Assembly (NCBI GenBank): GCA_040954595.2
Contig: JBECUI020000027.1
Coordinates: 124,001-188,000 of the forward strand
Origin: Balanoglossus misakiensis
Lineage: Eukaryota; Hemichordata
Reading direction: 5' to 3'
Length of the DNA stretch: 64,000 nt
The translations under genes and the position numbers were made by a program. A model generated the notes under the pieces. The model was not told the DNA's origin. It saw only the letters and a program-made list of their open reading frames with translations, and searched no databases. Below are positions 27,856 through 37,286 of this stretch, in pieces; position 1 is the stretch's first letter; every line of letters starts with the position of its first letter.

Positions 27856-29037
27856 TTAAATTCTTATCTTCTTAAGACGCTCTACAGCCAGGGCAATATC
27901 TTCCCGCCTTCCGTAGGCACTAAGGCGAATAAATCCCTGACCGCTTGAACCAAAACCCGAGCCTGGAGTGGAGACAATATGGGCTTCTTCAAGCAGCTGC
28001 TGGAACACTTCCCAGGAGTCTTTTCCTGGACAAGACAACCAGAGATAGGGGGCATTGATACCGCCAAAGACCGTATAGCCCATCTGTTCCAGGGTAGTTT
28101 TGATAAGCCTTGCATTTCCCAGGTAGAAATCCACAAGACTGTCAATCTCCTTTAGACCCTGGGCCTCAAGAACAGCAAGTCCCCCCTTCTGAGCAATATT
28201 GGAGGCTCCGTTGAACAAGGTGGAGGTGACCCTGTCCCAGTCATTCCTGACTGGCATTCCATTGCTATACTTCAAAGCCTCAGGCAGCACGCTCCAACCA
28301 AGCCGAACTCCTGTGAAACCCGCTGATTTAGAAAAAGAACCCACCTCAATGGCAACTTCCCTTGCCCCCTCTATTTCGTAGATGCTCCGAGGCAATTCAG
28401 GATCTTGTATATAGGCGGCGTAGGCCGAATCAAAGATGATAATGGAGCGGTTTCTCCTTGCGTAGGCAACAAATTCCTCCAGTTGGGGGCGGGTGTAGAC
28501 AAAGCCAACAGGATTATTGGGAGAGCAGAGATAAAGAAGGTCCACCCGGGGCAGACGCGCCAGGTCGGGAAAGAAATTATTGTCGGGGGAGTGAGGCAGG
28601 AAATGAATCTTCTTTATACCTTGAATAATGCTCCCATCAACATACACCGGGTAGGCAGGATTTTGAACTGCCACCGACAGATCCCCACCAAAAAGAACCT
28701 GCAATCTGGCTATGTCACATTTGGCACCATCGGAAACAAAAACCTCTTCGCTGGTAACTGAGCCCTTGTAGATAACAGCCGCTATTTTTTCCCTTAAAGC
28801 TTCCTCTCCCTTCTCTTCGCCATACCCCGTGTAACCCTCGGGGCTGCCTAGACCCTCTGAAGCTCCTACAAGAGCCTGGGTGATGCTGAGAGGGATGGGC
28901 TCGGTGGTATCTCCAATACCCAGCGAAATGAGCCGTACTCCAGGACGACTTTCCAGAAATTTCCGTTTCCGCAGGTTGATTTCTGGAAAAAGATAGTTCT
29001 GCTTCAAAGCTGCCAATTTCTCGTTGCGTCTAATCAC
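27856..29037 (-). CDS. dapL: LL-diaminopimelate aminotransferase
   Basis: PLP fold-type I enzyme that converts tetrahydrodipicolinate directly to LL-diaminopimelate, bypassing the acyl-blocked steps. 393 residues; close in sequence features to the plant/Chlamydia DapL group: ISLGIGDTTEPIP, YTGYGEEKGEEALRE, LCSPNNPVGFVYT, and the PLP Lys in VGSFSKSAGFTGVRLGW (about residue 240). The N-terminus (YLFPEINLRKRKF) is characteristic. Its start overlaps the lysA stop by 4 bp. A general aspartate aminotransferase is unlikely given these motifs and the context. Confidence 0.94.
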   Translation of the reverse strand: MIRRNEKLAALKQNYLFPEINLRKRKFLESRPGVRLISLGIGDTTEPIPLSITQALVGASEGLGSPEGYTGYGEEKGEEALREKIAAVIYKGSVTSEEVFVSDGAKCDIARLQVLFGGDLSVAVQNPAYPVYVDGSIIQGIKKIHFLPHSPDNNFFPDLARLPRVDLLYLCSPNNPVGFVYTRPQLEEFVAYARRNRSIIIFDSAYAAYIQDPELPRSIYEIEGAREVAIEVGSFSKSAGFTGVRLGWSVLPEALKYSNGMPVRNDWDRVTSTLFNGASNIAQKGGLAVLEAQGLKEIDSLVDFYLGNARLIKTTLEQMGYTVFGGINAPYLWLSCPGKDSWEVFQQLLEEAHIVSTPGSGFGSSGQGFIRLSAYGRREDIALAVERLKKIRI

Positions 29038-30332
29038 AATATATCCTCTGGAACATGCGTCCCTCGTATCAGATCGGCATAGGTCTCCCGTTCCCGAATT
29101 AAGCCTACCCTTCCCTTAGAAATCAGGACTTCCGCCGCCCTGGGCCGACTATTGTACTGAGAGCTCATGCAAAATCCATAGGCACCAGTATTCAGAAAAA
29201 CCAGTCTGTCTCCCAGGGTTATTTTGGATGGGAGCATCCGGTCTCGGGCAAGAACATCGGTGTTTTCACAAACCTGACCGACAACATTAACCGGCACATC
29301 TCCCGGAGCCTCAAGGTCTTCCGCATAGAGAATATGATGATAGGCCTCATAGAGGGCCGGACGCAGCAAAGTGTGCATGCCAGCATCAACACCAATAAAC
29401 TTCTTATGGCTTTCTTTTATAGAGCTCACTGTGCTGATAAGAATTCCCGCATCACAGACAAGATACCTGCCTGGTTCATGGATAAGCTGAGGCTCTCCCA
29501 TACCATACTGGCGTAGTTTCTCCCGCATTTTCCCTACAACAGATTGGGCAACAGCCTCAATATCCAGCTCCTCCTGCTCTGGGAGATAGGCAACACCCAG
29601 GGACCCACCAATGTCAATAAAATCAAAGGAGATACGAAGCTTCTGAGCAATGGAACCGGCAATATCGAGAAGTTTTTCCACAACTTCTTCAAAGTATTGG
29701 GGAGAAAGAATGTTGGAGCCGGTCATCATGTGGATTCCGAATCTCTCCACTCCTAGCTCCTTGGCCTTGTAATACGTCTTCTCAATGTCTTCCTCAATGA
29801 TTCCAAACTTGGCATTGGGACCGGCAAAAACAAGACCCTCGGCTCCGCTGCTTCCAATTCCAGGATTGACACGGAAGCAGAGAGATTTGGGAACCCCCAA
29901 CTTTTTTAAACGCTCAAGATGACTCACATCCTCAAGATTGAGAAGAACTTTTTGCTCCAGGGCATCACGAAATTCCCCATCTTCGTTGTAGACTCCCGAA
30001 TAAAGGATTTTCTCCGAAGGTATACCGGCATGGCGTGCCATGCGGATCTCAGGGATACAGGAGGCATCCGCCCCGGCTCCCTCCTTGGCCAGAATTCTTA
30101 TTATAGCGGGGTTGTTGTTGGCCTTGATGGCATACTGAATTTTGAAATGTGGATAGATCTTCCGGTAAGCCTCCACAAGGCGCCAGTAGTTGTTTCGTAT
30201 TCTACCCGCACTGTACACATAGAGCGGCGTACCAAATTCATCGGCAAGCTGTCTTACACTCATGCCATCAAAATAGAGTTCCCCCCCCCGATTCTCCAGT
30301 TCCGTAACGCTCTTCCAAAGTTGTTTTCTCAT
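29034..30332 (-). CDS. lysA: Diaminopimelate decarboxylase
   Basis: Final step of lysine synthesis, meso-DAP to lysine. 432 residues, an alanine-racemase-like TIM barrel plus beta domain. PLP Lys in IQYAIKANNNP (about residue 67), the PLP phosphate loop DIGGSLG, HEPGRYLVCDAG, and the dimer-contributed Cys in VGQVCENTDVLA. Near the N-terminus the gene contains a run of nine G (plus strand C at 30281-30289), coding Arg-Gly-Gly; slippage there would destroy the gene. The start overlaps the asd stop by 4 bp. Confidence 0.95.
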   Translation of the reverse strand: MRKQLWKSVTELENRGGELYFDGMSVRQLADEFGTPLYVYSAGRIRNNYWRLVEAYRKIYPHFKIQYAIKANNNPAIIRILAKEGAGADASCIPEIRMARHAGIPSEKILYSGVYNEDGEFRDALEQKVLLNLEDVSHLERLKKLGVPKSLCFRVNPGIGSSGAEGLVFAGPNAKFGIIEEDIEKTYYKAKELGVERFGIHMMTGSNILSPQYFEEVVEKLLDIAGSIAQKLRISFDFIDIGGSLGVAYLPEQEELDIEAVAQSVVGKMREKLRQYGMGEPQLIHEPGRYLVCDAGILISTVSSIKESHKKFIGVDAGMHTLLRPALYEAYHHILYAEDLEAPGDVPVNVVGQVCENTDVLARDRMLPSKITLGDRLVFLNTGAYGFCMSSQYNSRPRAAEVLISKGRVGLIRERETYADLIRGTHVPEDIL

Positions 30333-31429
30333 TGTACTTTTTCTAAATATCCTTGGTCATACAGAAGTTCCGCATTCAACAAGCCGCCCTTGGCAGCTCC
30401 CCGCATTACATTATGGGAAAGGGCTACAAAACGAAAATCAAAGACAGAGCATTCCCGCAATCTTCCCAACACGACAGCCATACCTCCTCCAGCATCTCTA
30501 TCGAGTCTGGGTTGAGGGCGGTTTGCTTCTTCTTTGTACACAAGAGGTCTTGAGGGAGCAGAGGGCAGCTTCCGTTTCTGGGGCAGGCCCCGAAATTCAC
30601 TCCACAAAGTCAGAACTTCTTCTTTTCTAGGCTTCTTCTCGAATAATACCGAAACACAAGCCAGATGACCATCGGTAACAGGAACACGATTGCAATGAGC
30701 TGAAATGACAATCCCCTTGTGTATGCCAATTCCCTCTTTTCCAAGTTCACCTAAAATTTTTAAGGGCTCTTTCTCTGACTTTTCTTCTTCTCCACCTATG
30801 TGGGGAACTATGTTATCAAGAACATCCAGGGAAGAAACACCGGGATATCCAGCCCCACTTACGGCCTGCATGGTAGAGACAATGAGTTTTTTAATACCGA
30901 ATTGGCCATGCAGCGCATACAAAGGCAACAGGTAGCTTTGTAGGGAGCAGTTTGGTTTAACGACAATAAAACCTTTATTCCAATTTCTGTTCCTTTGCTG
31001 GTATGGAATGATTCCCAGATGCTCAGGGTTGATTTCAGGAATCAAGAGAGGCACATCAGGATCCATACGGTGACAGGAGGCATTGGAGACCACCGGTATG
31101 CCTGCGGCGGCATACTGTTTTTCGTATATCCTGGCAACCTTTGTTCCCACGGCAGAAAAGACAAAACTACATTGTTCCCCAGCAAGGTCAATTTGATCTA
31201 TGCGATGGATGGGTAGAGAAAGTATGGCAGCTGAGATAGAATCGGAACTGAGCTCTCTTTCCTCAAGAACTTCTGCATAACTTCTTCCAGCAGATTTCTC
31301 CGAAGCTGCCAAAAACGAAACTTCAAAAAAAGGATGATCCCGAAGCAAGTGGGCATAGGTTCGGCCTACCATGCCTGTAGCACCTAAAATTCCAACACGT
31401 AACTTATTCAATTTCCACCTCAACAACAC
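30329..31429 (-). CDS. asd: Aspartate-semialdehyde dehydrogenase
   Basis: Reduces aspartyl phosphate to the semialdehyde, at the branch point of lysine, threonine and methionine. 366 residues. Rossmann motif [17 protein letters not shown], catalytic Cys in VVKPNCSLQ (about residue 161), and His in [14 protein letters not shown]. The sequence is of the archaeal/fungal-type Asd rather than the E. coli type. The start is uncertain: GTG at 31429 gives [12 protein letters not shown], but TTG at 31411 (NKLRVGILG) has TGAGG six bases before it and fits the family better. It lies 363 bp from dapB with no gene between. Confidence 0.94.
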   Translation of the reverse strand: MLLRWKLNKLRVGILGATGMVGRTYAHLLRDHPFFEVSFLAASEKSAGRSYAEVLEERELSSDSISAAILSLPIHRIDQIDLAGEQCSFVFSAVGTKVARIYEKQYAAAGIPVVSNASCHRMDPDVPLLIPEINPEHLGIIPYQQRNRNWNKGFIVVKPNCSLQSYLLPLYALHGQFGIKKLIVSTMQAVSGAGYPGVSSLDVLDNIVPHIGGEEEKSEKEPLKILGELGKEGIGIHKGIVISAHCNRVPVTDGHLACVSVLFEKKPRKEEVLTLWSEFRGLPQKRKLPSAPSRPLVYKEEANRPQPRLDRDAGGGMAVVLGRLRECSVFDFRFVALSHNVMRGAAKGGLLNAELLYDQGYLEKVQ

Positions 31430-31792
31430 TTCCTGTCTTAAATTTTTTTACAATGTTACCCCGTGCCCAGCACGGACTAAAAGAGAAACCAATGACTAGG
31501 GTTGAACCGCCAAGCCCGCCCAGGGCAACTCAAATAAAGAAGGGGCAAGCTCTCATTCCTTCCCGTCCACATGAGTTTCACGATTTGAACACCATAAAAA
31601 CGCCAACGGGGATTAAGCAGATCCCCAACCCTCCAGATTCACTTCCCTCTTCCTCATTCATGCTATCAGAAACAGCCCAGATTCTTGGAAGGCCCGTCTC
31701 TACAGCCCTTACTGCCTGTCTATGCTATGACAAAAGCCCATTTTATTTAATCTCACTTGGAAAAGGGCACACAACAAACCTGGGTTCCTAGC
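31430..31792. other. Intergenic region between dapB and asd
   Basis: 363 bp on the transcribed path from lysC-dapB to asd. The only clear structure is a perfect hairpin CCGTGC-CCA-GCACGG at 31461-31475, upstream of asd. It lacks a T-tract in either direction, so a classical terminator is not supported; a processing or regulatory hairpin is possible. There is no remnant of dapA that I can recognise, though dapA would be the expected neighbour. Confidence 0.5.
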
Positions 31793-32476
31793 TCAATCCT
31801 TTTGGGAGACTGCTTTTACGTAGTCTTCCAGGGCATAGAACCCTTTTTTCCCCATGAGCCATTCAGCTGCCTTGATGGCCCCTTTGGCAAAACCCTCCCG
31901 GCTGCGAGCTTCGTGAGAAATAGAAATGGTATCATAGGGGGAATCAAACATCACTTGATGCGTCCCAGGGAAAGAACCCAGTCTAACCGACGACATGGGC
32001 AACCTATCCAGGCGATCGATTCTTTTTTCCAGACGGCGGCAGATCTCCAAGGCCGTTCCCGAAGGAGAATCGAGTTTCTTAGAATGATGAATTTCCAAGC
32101 CAGCAGACTCATATTCCGCAAAATGATTGAGAATTTCTGCACCGTATTCAAGGATTTTCAAGAAAATATGGAGCCCAAGAGAGAAATTCGGGGCATAAAG
32201 TACCCCTATCTCTGAATTTTTTACTATTGATTTAGCTTCTTCCAACTGGGATTCCCATCCCGTCGTGCCAATAACAAGATTCATGTTGAGCCGCAGGCAT
32301 TCTTTTAGATTCCCGATAACGGCACTGGAATGGGAGAAATCTATGCCTATATCGGCCGCCTCAATCCCTTCCCAATGGTCATCGTCCACCGTCACGCGGC
32401 AGACAATCTGATGCCCGATAGCCATCTTCTCAACCATTTCTCCCATTTTGCCATAACCAATAAGGGCAATCTTCAT
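31793..32476 (-). CDS. dapB: 4-hydroxy-tetrahydrodipicolinate reductase
   Basis: NAD(P)H reductase of the DAP pathway, making the substrate of DapL. 227 residues, at the short end for the family. It has a compact N-terminal Rossmann motif ALIGYGKMGEMVE, DFSHSSAV, GTTGW, APNFSLG, and the active-site HHSKKLDSPSGTA with Lys and SGTA. Its start overlaps the lysC stop by 4 bp. Confidence 0.95.
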   Translation of the reverse strand: MKIALIGYGKMGEMVEKMAIGHQIVCRVTVDDDHWEGIEAADIGIDFSHSSAVIGNLKECLRLNMNLVIGTTGWESQLEEAKSIVKNSEIGVLYAPNFSLGLHIFLKILEYGAEILNHFAEYESAGLEIHHSKKLDSPSGTALEICRRLEKRIDRLDRLPMSSVRLGSFPGTHQVMFDSPYDTISISHEARSREGFAKGAIKAAEWLMGKKGFYALEDYVKAVSQKD

Positions 32477-33801
32477 ACGATAACTCCTTCTTTAAAAAGA
32501 TACCGATAAAGAATGGCTACACAGCGCTCACAATCCTGGTCATCAATAACAAGGCTGGTGTTGTGCTCTGAGGCTCCGTGAGAAAACATTCGGACATGAA
32601 TGCCCTCGCTGTTAAGAGCCCGCATGATTTTTTCTAAAATATCTGATGAGTAATCAAAATTTCCTATAAGAGACACAATGGACTTATTATCATGCAACTT
32701 TACTGTAGCGACCCGCTGCAGCTTCTCCTGCAATAGGGAGAGCCGATGATGGCTGCCTAGGGTCAGGGAAATGCTGACTTCGCTTGTGGCAATCACATCG
32801 ACAGAAAGGCCGAGTTCAGAGAAAATCTGAAAAACCGTGGCGAGAAATCCTGACTGCCCTAACATCCTTGTAGAAGCAATATGGACCAGAATCTGCTGTT
32901 TTTTATGGGCTATGGCAACCACTTTATTTCCTTGGGTATCGCGATGATTTAAGATCAGGGTTCCCGCAATAGAGGGGCTGCGGTGGTTTTTCACCCTGAC
33001 GGGTATTTCACTGCTCATGGCAGGCAAGATAGAAGTGGGGTGGAGTACCTTGGCTCCAAAATAGGCGAGTTCCGCTGCCTCAGCAAAAGAGAGCCGGGCT
33101 ATGGGTTGGGCCTCTGCAATCAAACGGGGATCGGCCGAAAGAATGCCATCGACATCTTTCCAGAGCTGAATCTCCTTAGCTCCTAAAGCCTTACCAAGCA
33201 CCGAAGCGGTCAAGTCAGTGCCTCCCCGCCCTAAAGTGGTAATATTCCCTTGGATATCCTTGGCAATATAACCTGTAACTACGGGAATTCCAGTTCTCTC
33301 TTCCTTGAATTGTTCTCTGATTCTCCGGTAGGATTCCGGTAAGACCTCGGCACGGGTAAAATCGGAAGTGGTCATAATCCCGGCATCCCAGCCATTAACA
33401 TAAAAAGAAGCCAAGCCCAGGCCATTCAGATAGGCAGAAAAGATCTGTACAGAAATTCTCTCTCCAAAAGAGACCAGCAAGTCCTGTGACTTCAAGCTGG
33501 ATTCCCTGGTGAAGGAAATCCTCGTTAATAGAGAATCAAGCTCCATAAGGAGTTCATCGACCAGAGTTTCAGGCAATTCCAACTGGGCAATCAGATCTCG
33601 ATGGAAATTCTCTATTGTCTTGAAGCTATCTTTCTGCTTCAGGGCATTCTGCCAGGCCTCAAGAAGTTCGTCCGTCGTGTTCCCCATGGCAGAAAGGACC
33701 AGAACGGGGTTCTGAGCGAGTTGCTGTTCTACGATGGCGGCACTCTCCCTGATTCTCTCTGCGGTTTGTAAGGAGCTACCCCCGAATTTCATTACAATCA
33801 T
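32473..33801 (-). CDS. lysC: Aspartate kinase
   Basis: First committed step of the aspartate family. 442 residues from the ATG at 33801 (MIVMKFGGSS); a GTG six bases upstream is also open, but the ATG has GGTG at proper spacing. Kinase motifs: KFGGSSL at the N-terminus, GRGGTDLTAS, and WKDVDGILSADPR. The C-terminal third carries tandem ACT regulatory domains (STRMLGQSGFLATVFQIF and SLIGNFDYSSDILEKIMRAL), implying amino-acid feedback. No homoserine dehydrogenase domain is fused. Confidence 0.96.
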   Translation of the reverse strand: MIVMKFGGSSLQTAERIRESAAIVEQQLAQNPVLVLSAMGNTTDELLEAWQNALKQKDSFKTIENFHRDLIAQLELPETLVDELLMELDSLLTRISFTRESSLKSQDLLVSFGERISVQIFSAYLNGLGLASFYVNGWDAGIMTTSDFTRAEVLPESYRRIREQFKEERTGIPVVTGYIAKDIQGNITTLGRGGTDLTASVLGKALGAKEIQLWKDVDGILSADPRLIAEAQPIARLSFAEAAELAYFGAKVLHPTSILPAMSSEIPVRVKNHRSPSIAGTLILNHRDTQGNKVVAIAHKKQQILVHIASTRMLGQSGFLATVFQIFSELGLSVDVIATSEVSISLTLGSHHRLSLLQEKLQRVATVKLHDNKSIVSLIGNFDYSSDILEKIMRALNSEGIHVRMFSHGASEHNTSLVIDDQDCERCVAILYRYLFKEGVIV

Positions 33802-34206
33802 GTTCACACCAGAATAAATTTCTCCCCATCTTATTTTTTCCCATCTTTATAACTAGAAAAAAGAAGAATGAAATTTTAAAGAATTTCTATTTTTGTGTAG
33901 AGAAATAAGAAGAAAGGGCCCGTTTGGAAGAGACTGAAAGAACCATAGGAGTATTAGCACTCACTTTGCCGGGAAGGTTCAGCTCCAGGCAATACCTCTT
34001 AAGATGATACATCATTACCTCCACATGAAAGGTGAATAGTAGGAAATAAAACTTTAAGAAGTCAAGTCTTTCAAAAACTTCCTGTAAGTTTATGGAAAAA
34101 GGGGGGGGAAAACTCTGTTCCAGAAACTGAAGAATCTTTAGAATAGATCCTTAAATACCAGACCACAATCAGGAAGGGTCTGCAAAAAACATGAAGAAGA
34201 CAAAAT
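33802..34206. promoter_or_regulatory. Divergent intergenic region with possible structured lysC leader
   Basis: Holds the divergent starts of lysC (-) and the esterase (+). At ~33932-34020 competing inverted repeats can be drawn: TTGCC/GGCAA (33966 and 33989 areas) against CTGAAAGAACC/GGTTCAG (33934 and 33977 areas). The second crosses the first, so only one could form at a time, as in an attenuator. It does not match the lysine riboswitch or T-box consensus that I know. A run of eight G (34101-34108) lies 99 bp upstream of the esterase start. Confidence 0.35.
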
Positions 34207-34872
34207 ATGAATGCACAATCTCTAGCGGAATCACGATATGAGGCCCACGCCAGTACAATAGACAGCTTGGTGGTCTTTCTCCACGGCTATGGTGCCGACG
34301 GAGATAATCTCCTTGGCATATCCCAATTTTTAGCGCCTCATTTGCCTCATACCCTTTTCCTGGCTCCCAATGCACCACAGCCCTGCCTGGTCAATCCAGG
34401 GGGGTTTCAATGGTTCCCTGTTCCATGGCTGGATGGTAGTTCGGAGACCCAGGCCAGAGAAGGTATGCTTGCGGGAACTCTGATATTAGATACCTGGTTG
34501 GACAAGGCCATACAAAGAGAAGGTATAGAAGCAGGACGAACTTGTCTTTTCGGCTTTTCCCAAGGCACCATGATGGCCCTGCATGTAGGACTGCAAAGAA
34601 AAGAAACCTTGGCGGGAATAATTGGTTTCTCTGGTGCCTTGATGGGTGGGGAGAACCTCATAAATGAAAAGGCCAGCGCAGCTCCTGTTCTCCTTATCCA
34701 TGGTGATCAGGATGAGGTGGTTCCTCCAGTCCGCCTGCAAGAAGCCTTGGAGGGTCTAAGTGCCGCCGGCATTAAGGTTGAAAGTCATATCTCCCGAGGG
34801 GTGGGTCATGAGATTGCAGCGGATGGTCTGGAGCTGGCTCTGGAATTCTTGAAGAAGCAACTGAAAACTTAA
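34207..34872 (+). CDS. Carboxylesterase/phospholipase of the alpha/beta-hydrolase fold
   Basis: 221 residues, the length of the acyl-protein thioesterase/carboxylesterase (Abhydrolase 2) family. Oxyanion region FLHGYGADGDNLLG; nucleophile Ser in LFGFSQGTMMA (about residue 118); Asp in LIHGDQDEVVPP; His in GVGHEIAADG. No signal peptide, so cytoplasmic. Substrate unknown; the family acts on short-chain esters or lysophospholipids. It stands alone on the plus strand, with aspects of possible expression variation from the upstream G8 tract. Confidence 0.88.
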   Translation: MNAQSLAESRYEAHASTIDSLVVFLHGYGADGDNLLGISQFLAPHLPHTLFLAPNAPQPCLVNPGGFQWFPVPWLDGSSETQAREGMLAGTLILDTWLDKAIQREGIEAGRTCLFGFSQGTMMALHVGLQRKETLAGIIGFSGALMGGENLINEKASAAPVLLIHGDQDEVVPPVRLQEALEGLSAAGIKVESHISRGVGHEIAADGLELALEFLKKQLKT

Positions 34873-35118
34873 CCCGGCTCCTCAGCGAGTAGCCCCTAAG
34901 TCCTCGTTCTCCCCAAACTGGAATTGGGATAATTTTGCTCTGACTTTCTCTCTCTCTCTCCTGTGTTTGTGACTCTCTTCATTTAATCGGTATAGGCACG
35001 GGGATTAAAGGGAATCCGGGGGGAGAATTCCAGAGAATCTGGCCCTGGACCTCCACCAACATGGTAAAAAAAGGCGCTCAGGGGAAATGTCGTGTTTAAG
35101 CATCGGCAAAACCAGTTT

Positions 35119-35955
35119 TTAAGGTGACTTGTCTCCAAATGCCTTAAAAACCTGTTGGATGTACCAGCTGCGGAGGGCGGCTATGCGGCTGGAAAAAGAC
35201 ATCTGTGCCCGGCTTCTTAAGGACTTCATGTTAACGGTTGCAGCCACCACCGTCCCATAAAGAAGCAGCCCCTCCTGAACGGGGATCACAATAAGGTGAA
35301 TCTGCATGTTTTCCGGTTTGATGAGCCGAAGGATGCCCTTGTAGCGCATGGGGGTGAGATTGAGAATGCTGGCTCCAAAGACGTTCTGCTCTACCTGAAA
35401 AGTCATTGACGATTGGTTAGTGCCAAAACTCAAATCCTTCTGGTGGATGAAGATTTTATCCCAGGCAGGTATGTTGGAAACCAGCAGGTCAGGAAGAGGG
35501 CGCTGCCGCTGAGGATCGTCAATAACCCAGGATTCCACAAAAAACACCTTTAAGGCTTTTTCGCTGTGAGAAAAGTATTCAATCCCTTCCAGAGTGCTTA
35601 CGGAACGGAGCAGGTTATAGAGAGTAAGAGCAGCCTCGTCACGATCGGCATTTCTGTAGGCATCGGGAAGGTCGGTGACAAGAGATATCTCTTCTATACC
35701 GATGTTTGCTCCCATGGCATTAACCTGGGCCTGAATGGTTTCCTGTAAAGGATTGTGAGGAAGTAAAATAAGTTCCACATCTCCAGACTGGAAGGAAAGC
35801 ACTGGTTCACCAGTTTTTAAGGTAGCTTTCTGCTCGGTGTTCAGAGGGAGGAGAAGGGGGTCAAGGGGAAGAAAGTCTTGTGAGGATTCTGCTGAAAGTT
35901 CGTGCGTTACCAGAGGTACAAGTGCTACAAGAAAAAAAAAACTTTTCAGGAGATT
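35119..35955 (-). CDS. Secreted protein of unknown function, coupled to aroA
   Basis: About 279 residues with a Sec signal peptide (MNLLKSFFFLVALVPLVTHE, cleavage near ELSAES). Not recognised. The rest is mixed alpha/beta with no transmembrane segment; conserved-looking stretches include DAYRNADRDEAALTLYNLLRSVSTLEGIEY and MRYKGILRLI. It has no lipobox. Its ATG (35956-35958) overlaps the aroA stop by 4 bp, so it is translated with aroA, but nothing in its sequence points to the shikimate pathway. It is probably periplasmic. Confidence 0.75.
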   Translation of the reverse strand, partial: NLLKSFFFLVALVPLVTHELSAESSQDFLPLDPLLLPLNTEQKATLKTGEPVLSFQSGDVELILLPHNPLQETIQAQVNAMGANIGIEEISLVTDLPDAYRNADRDEAALTLYNLLRSVSTLEGIEYFSHSEKALKVFFVESWVIDDPQRQRPLPDLLVSNIPAWDKIFIHQKDLSFGTNQSSMTFQVEQNVFGASILNLTPMRYKGILRLIKPENMQIHLIVIPVQEGLLLYGTVVAATVNMKSLRSRAQMSFSSRIAALRSWYIQQVFKAFGDKSP

Positions 35956-37286
35956 CATCGAGGAACTTCCTCTACGATTAGAGCTTCTTCCAATAGGGAG
36001 AAAAAGTTCGGAAAGGTCACATCCACCGCCTCGGCATCCATAATGCTGGTCTCTCCTTTAGCCCCCAGGGCAGCTATAGCCAGGGCCATAACGACTCTAT
36101 GATCCCCGCAAGACTTGACCACAGTACCCCGAAGGGCAGGTGAATTGCCAGAGGTTTCTCCCCGACCCCGAATTATTAAACCATCGGGGAGTTCTTCAAT
36201 GTCAGCTCCCATGGCCCGCAATTCCGATGCCATAAGAGCAATTCGGTCGGTCTCTTTCATTCGTGCTTGAGGAACATTTTCTAAACGGGTCTCTCCCCGA
36301 GCAAAGCAGGCCACCGCCGCCAGAGCCGGCAGAGCATCGGGGGTATCATTCAAATCTAGAACAACCCCTGAAAGTGCTCGGCCCTGAATGCGTATTCCCT
36401 CTGAGCTGCTCTCCACCCGACAACCAAAGGCTTCCAGCATTTCCAAGACCTCCTTATCCCCTTGAGGATCTTCCATATCCAAACCCGAAAGAGTCAAAGT
36501 GGAGCCCGTAATAGCAGCAGCAGCAAAAAAGAAGGTGGCCGAAGACCAATCCCCGGGAATATGCTGGTCAAAGGAGCGGTAGGACTGCCCACCGGGAATT
36601 GAAAAAAGCTCGTAATCCTTTCTTGTGTATTGTATCCCTTGACTATCAAGCCAGCCCAAGGTAAGCCCCACATAGGGTGCCTCGTTAAGAAGGATAACGC
36701 TAATAATACTTTTTGACGGACCAGCAGAAGATCTGATTAGAGGGGCTGCCAGGAGGAGTGCCGAGAGATACTGGCTGACAGAACTTTCCAGGCTGACCCA
36801 CCCTCCCCTAAGGGGACCCTTCACGGAGTAGGGAGCACAGCCGCCTACTCCCTTCCTGGTAATTTGTGCCCCCAGCTTTTCAAGGGCTAAAAGCAGATTC
36901 TCTGCGCTTCGCCCCCGAAGTTGCTCATCTCCGTCAAAATGAATTTCCTGGCTGCCCAGGGCGGCCAGGGCCGTGGCTAGATAAAGAGTTGTTCCTGAAT
37001 TTCCTACATCAATAACCTTCCCCGAAGTTCGAGGGAGACCGTCTATGCCAAGAATCTTCCAGGTGTCACCCTCCTCGGTGACTCTGGCTCCCCAGGCTTC
37101 TATTACCCGGCGGCAGCTATAGCTGTCCAGACATTCCAATGGCTTCCTGAGACAACTTTCTCCAGAAGCCATGGAGGAAACCAAAAGAGCCCGAACGGTC
37201 TGGGACTTGGAGGCGGGCATGGAAACCGTTCCGCTAAGACGGGGGGGAGGGCGATGAGGAAGCCAACCAGAAATTCTGCGCATCAT
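35955..37286 (-). CDS. aroA: 3-phosphoshikimate 1-carboxyvinyltransferase (EPSP synthase)
   Basis: Sixth step of the shikimate pathway, feeding chorismate that TrpE uses. About 443 residues from ATG 37286; an open frame extends 31 codons further to 37379, but the extension is basic and not family-like. Motifs: PASKSQTVRALLVSSMA (phosphoenolpyruvate and shikimate binding), DVGNSGTTLYLATALAAL, PGDWSSATFF, KETDRIALMASELRAMGA, and CGDHRVVMALAIAAL. The glyphosate-site region GNSGTT has the usual Gly. Confidence 0.95.
   Translation of the reverse strand: MMRRISGWLPHRPPPRLSGTVSMPASKSQTVRALLVSSMASGESCLRKPLECLDSYSCRRVIEAWGARVTEEGDTWKILGIDGLPRTSGKVIDVGNSGTTLYLATALAALGSQEIHFDGDEQLRGRSAENLLLALEKLGAQITRKGVGGCAPYSVKGPLRGGWVSLESSVSQYLSALLLAAPLIRSSAGPSKSIISVILLNEAPYVGLTLGWLDSQGIQYTRKDYELFSIPGGQSYRSFDQHIPGDWSSATFFFAAAAITGSTLTLSGLDMEDPQGDKEVLEMLEAFGCRVESSSEGIRIQGRALSGVVLDLNDTPDALPALAAVACFARGETRLENVPQARMKETDRIALMASELRAMGADIEELPDGLIIRGRGETSGNSPALRGTVVKSCGDHRVVMALAIAALGAKGETSIMDAEAVDVTFPNFFSLLEEALIVEEVPR

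Noticed and set aside
31430-31792. Degenerate dapA between dapB and asd
   Set aside because: No frame shows the dapA signatures and 363 bp is too short; only a hairpin is recognisable.
33802-34206. Lysine riboswitch or T-box upstream of lysC
   Set aside because: None of the conserved blocks of either class that I know could be found on the transcribed strand.
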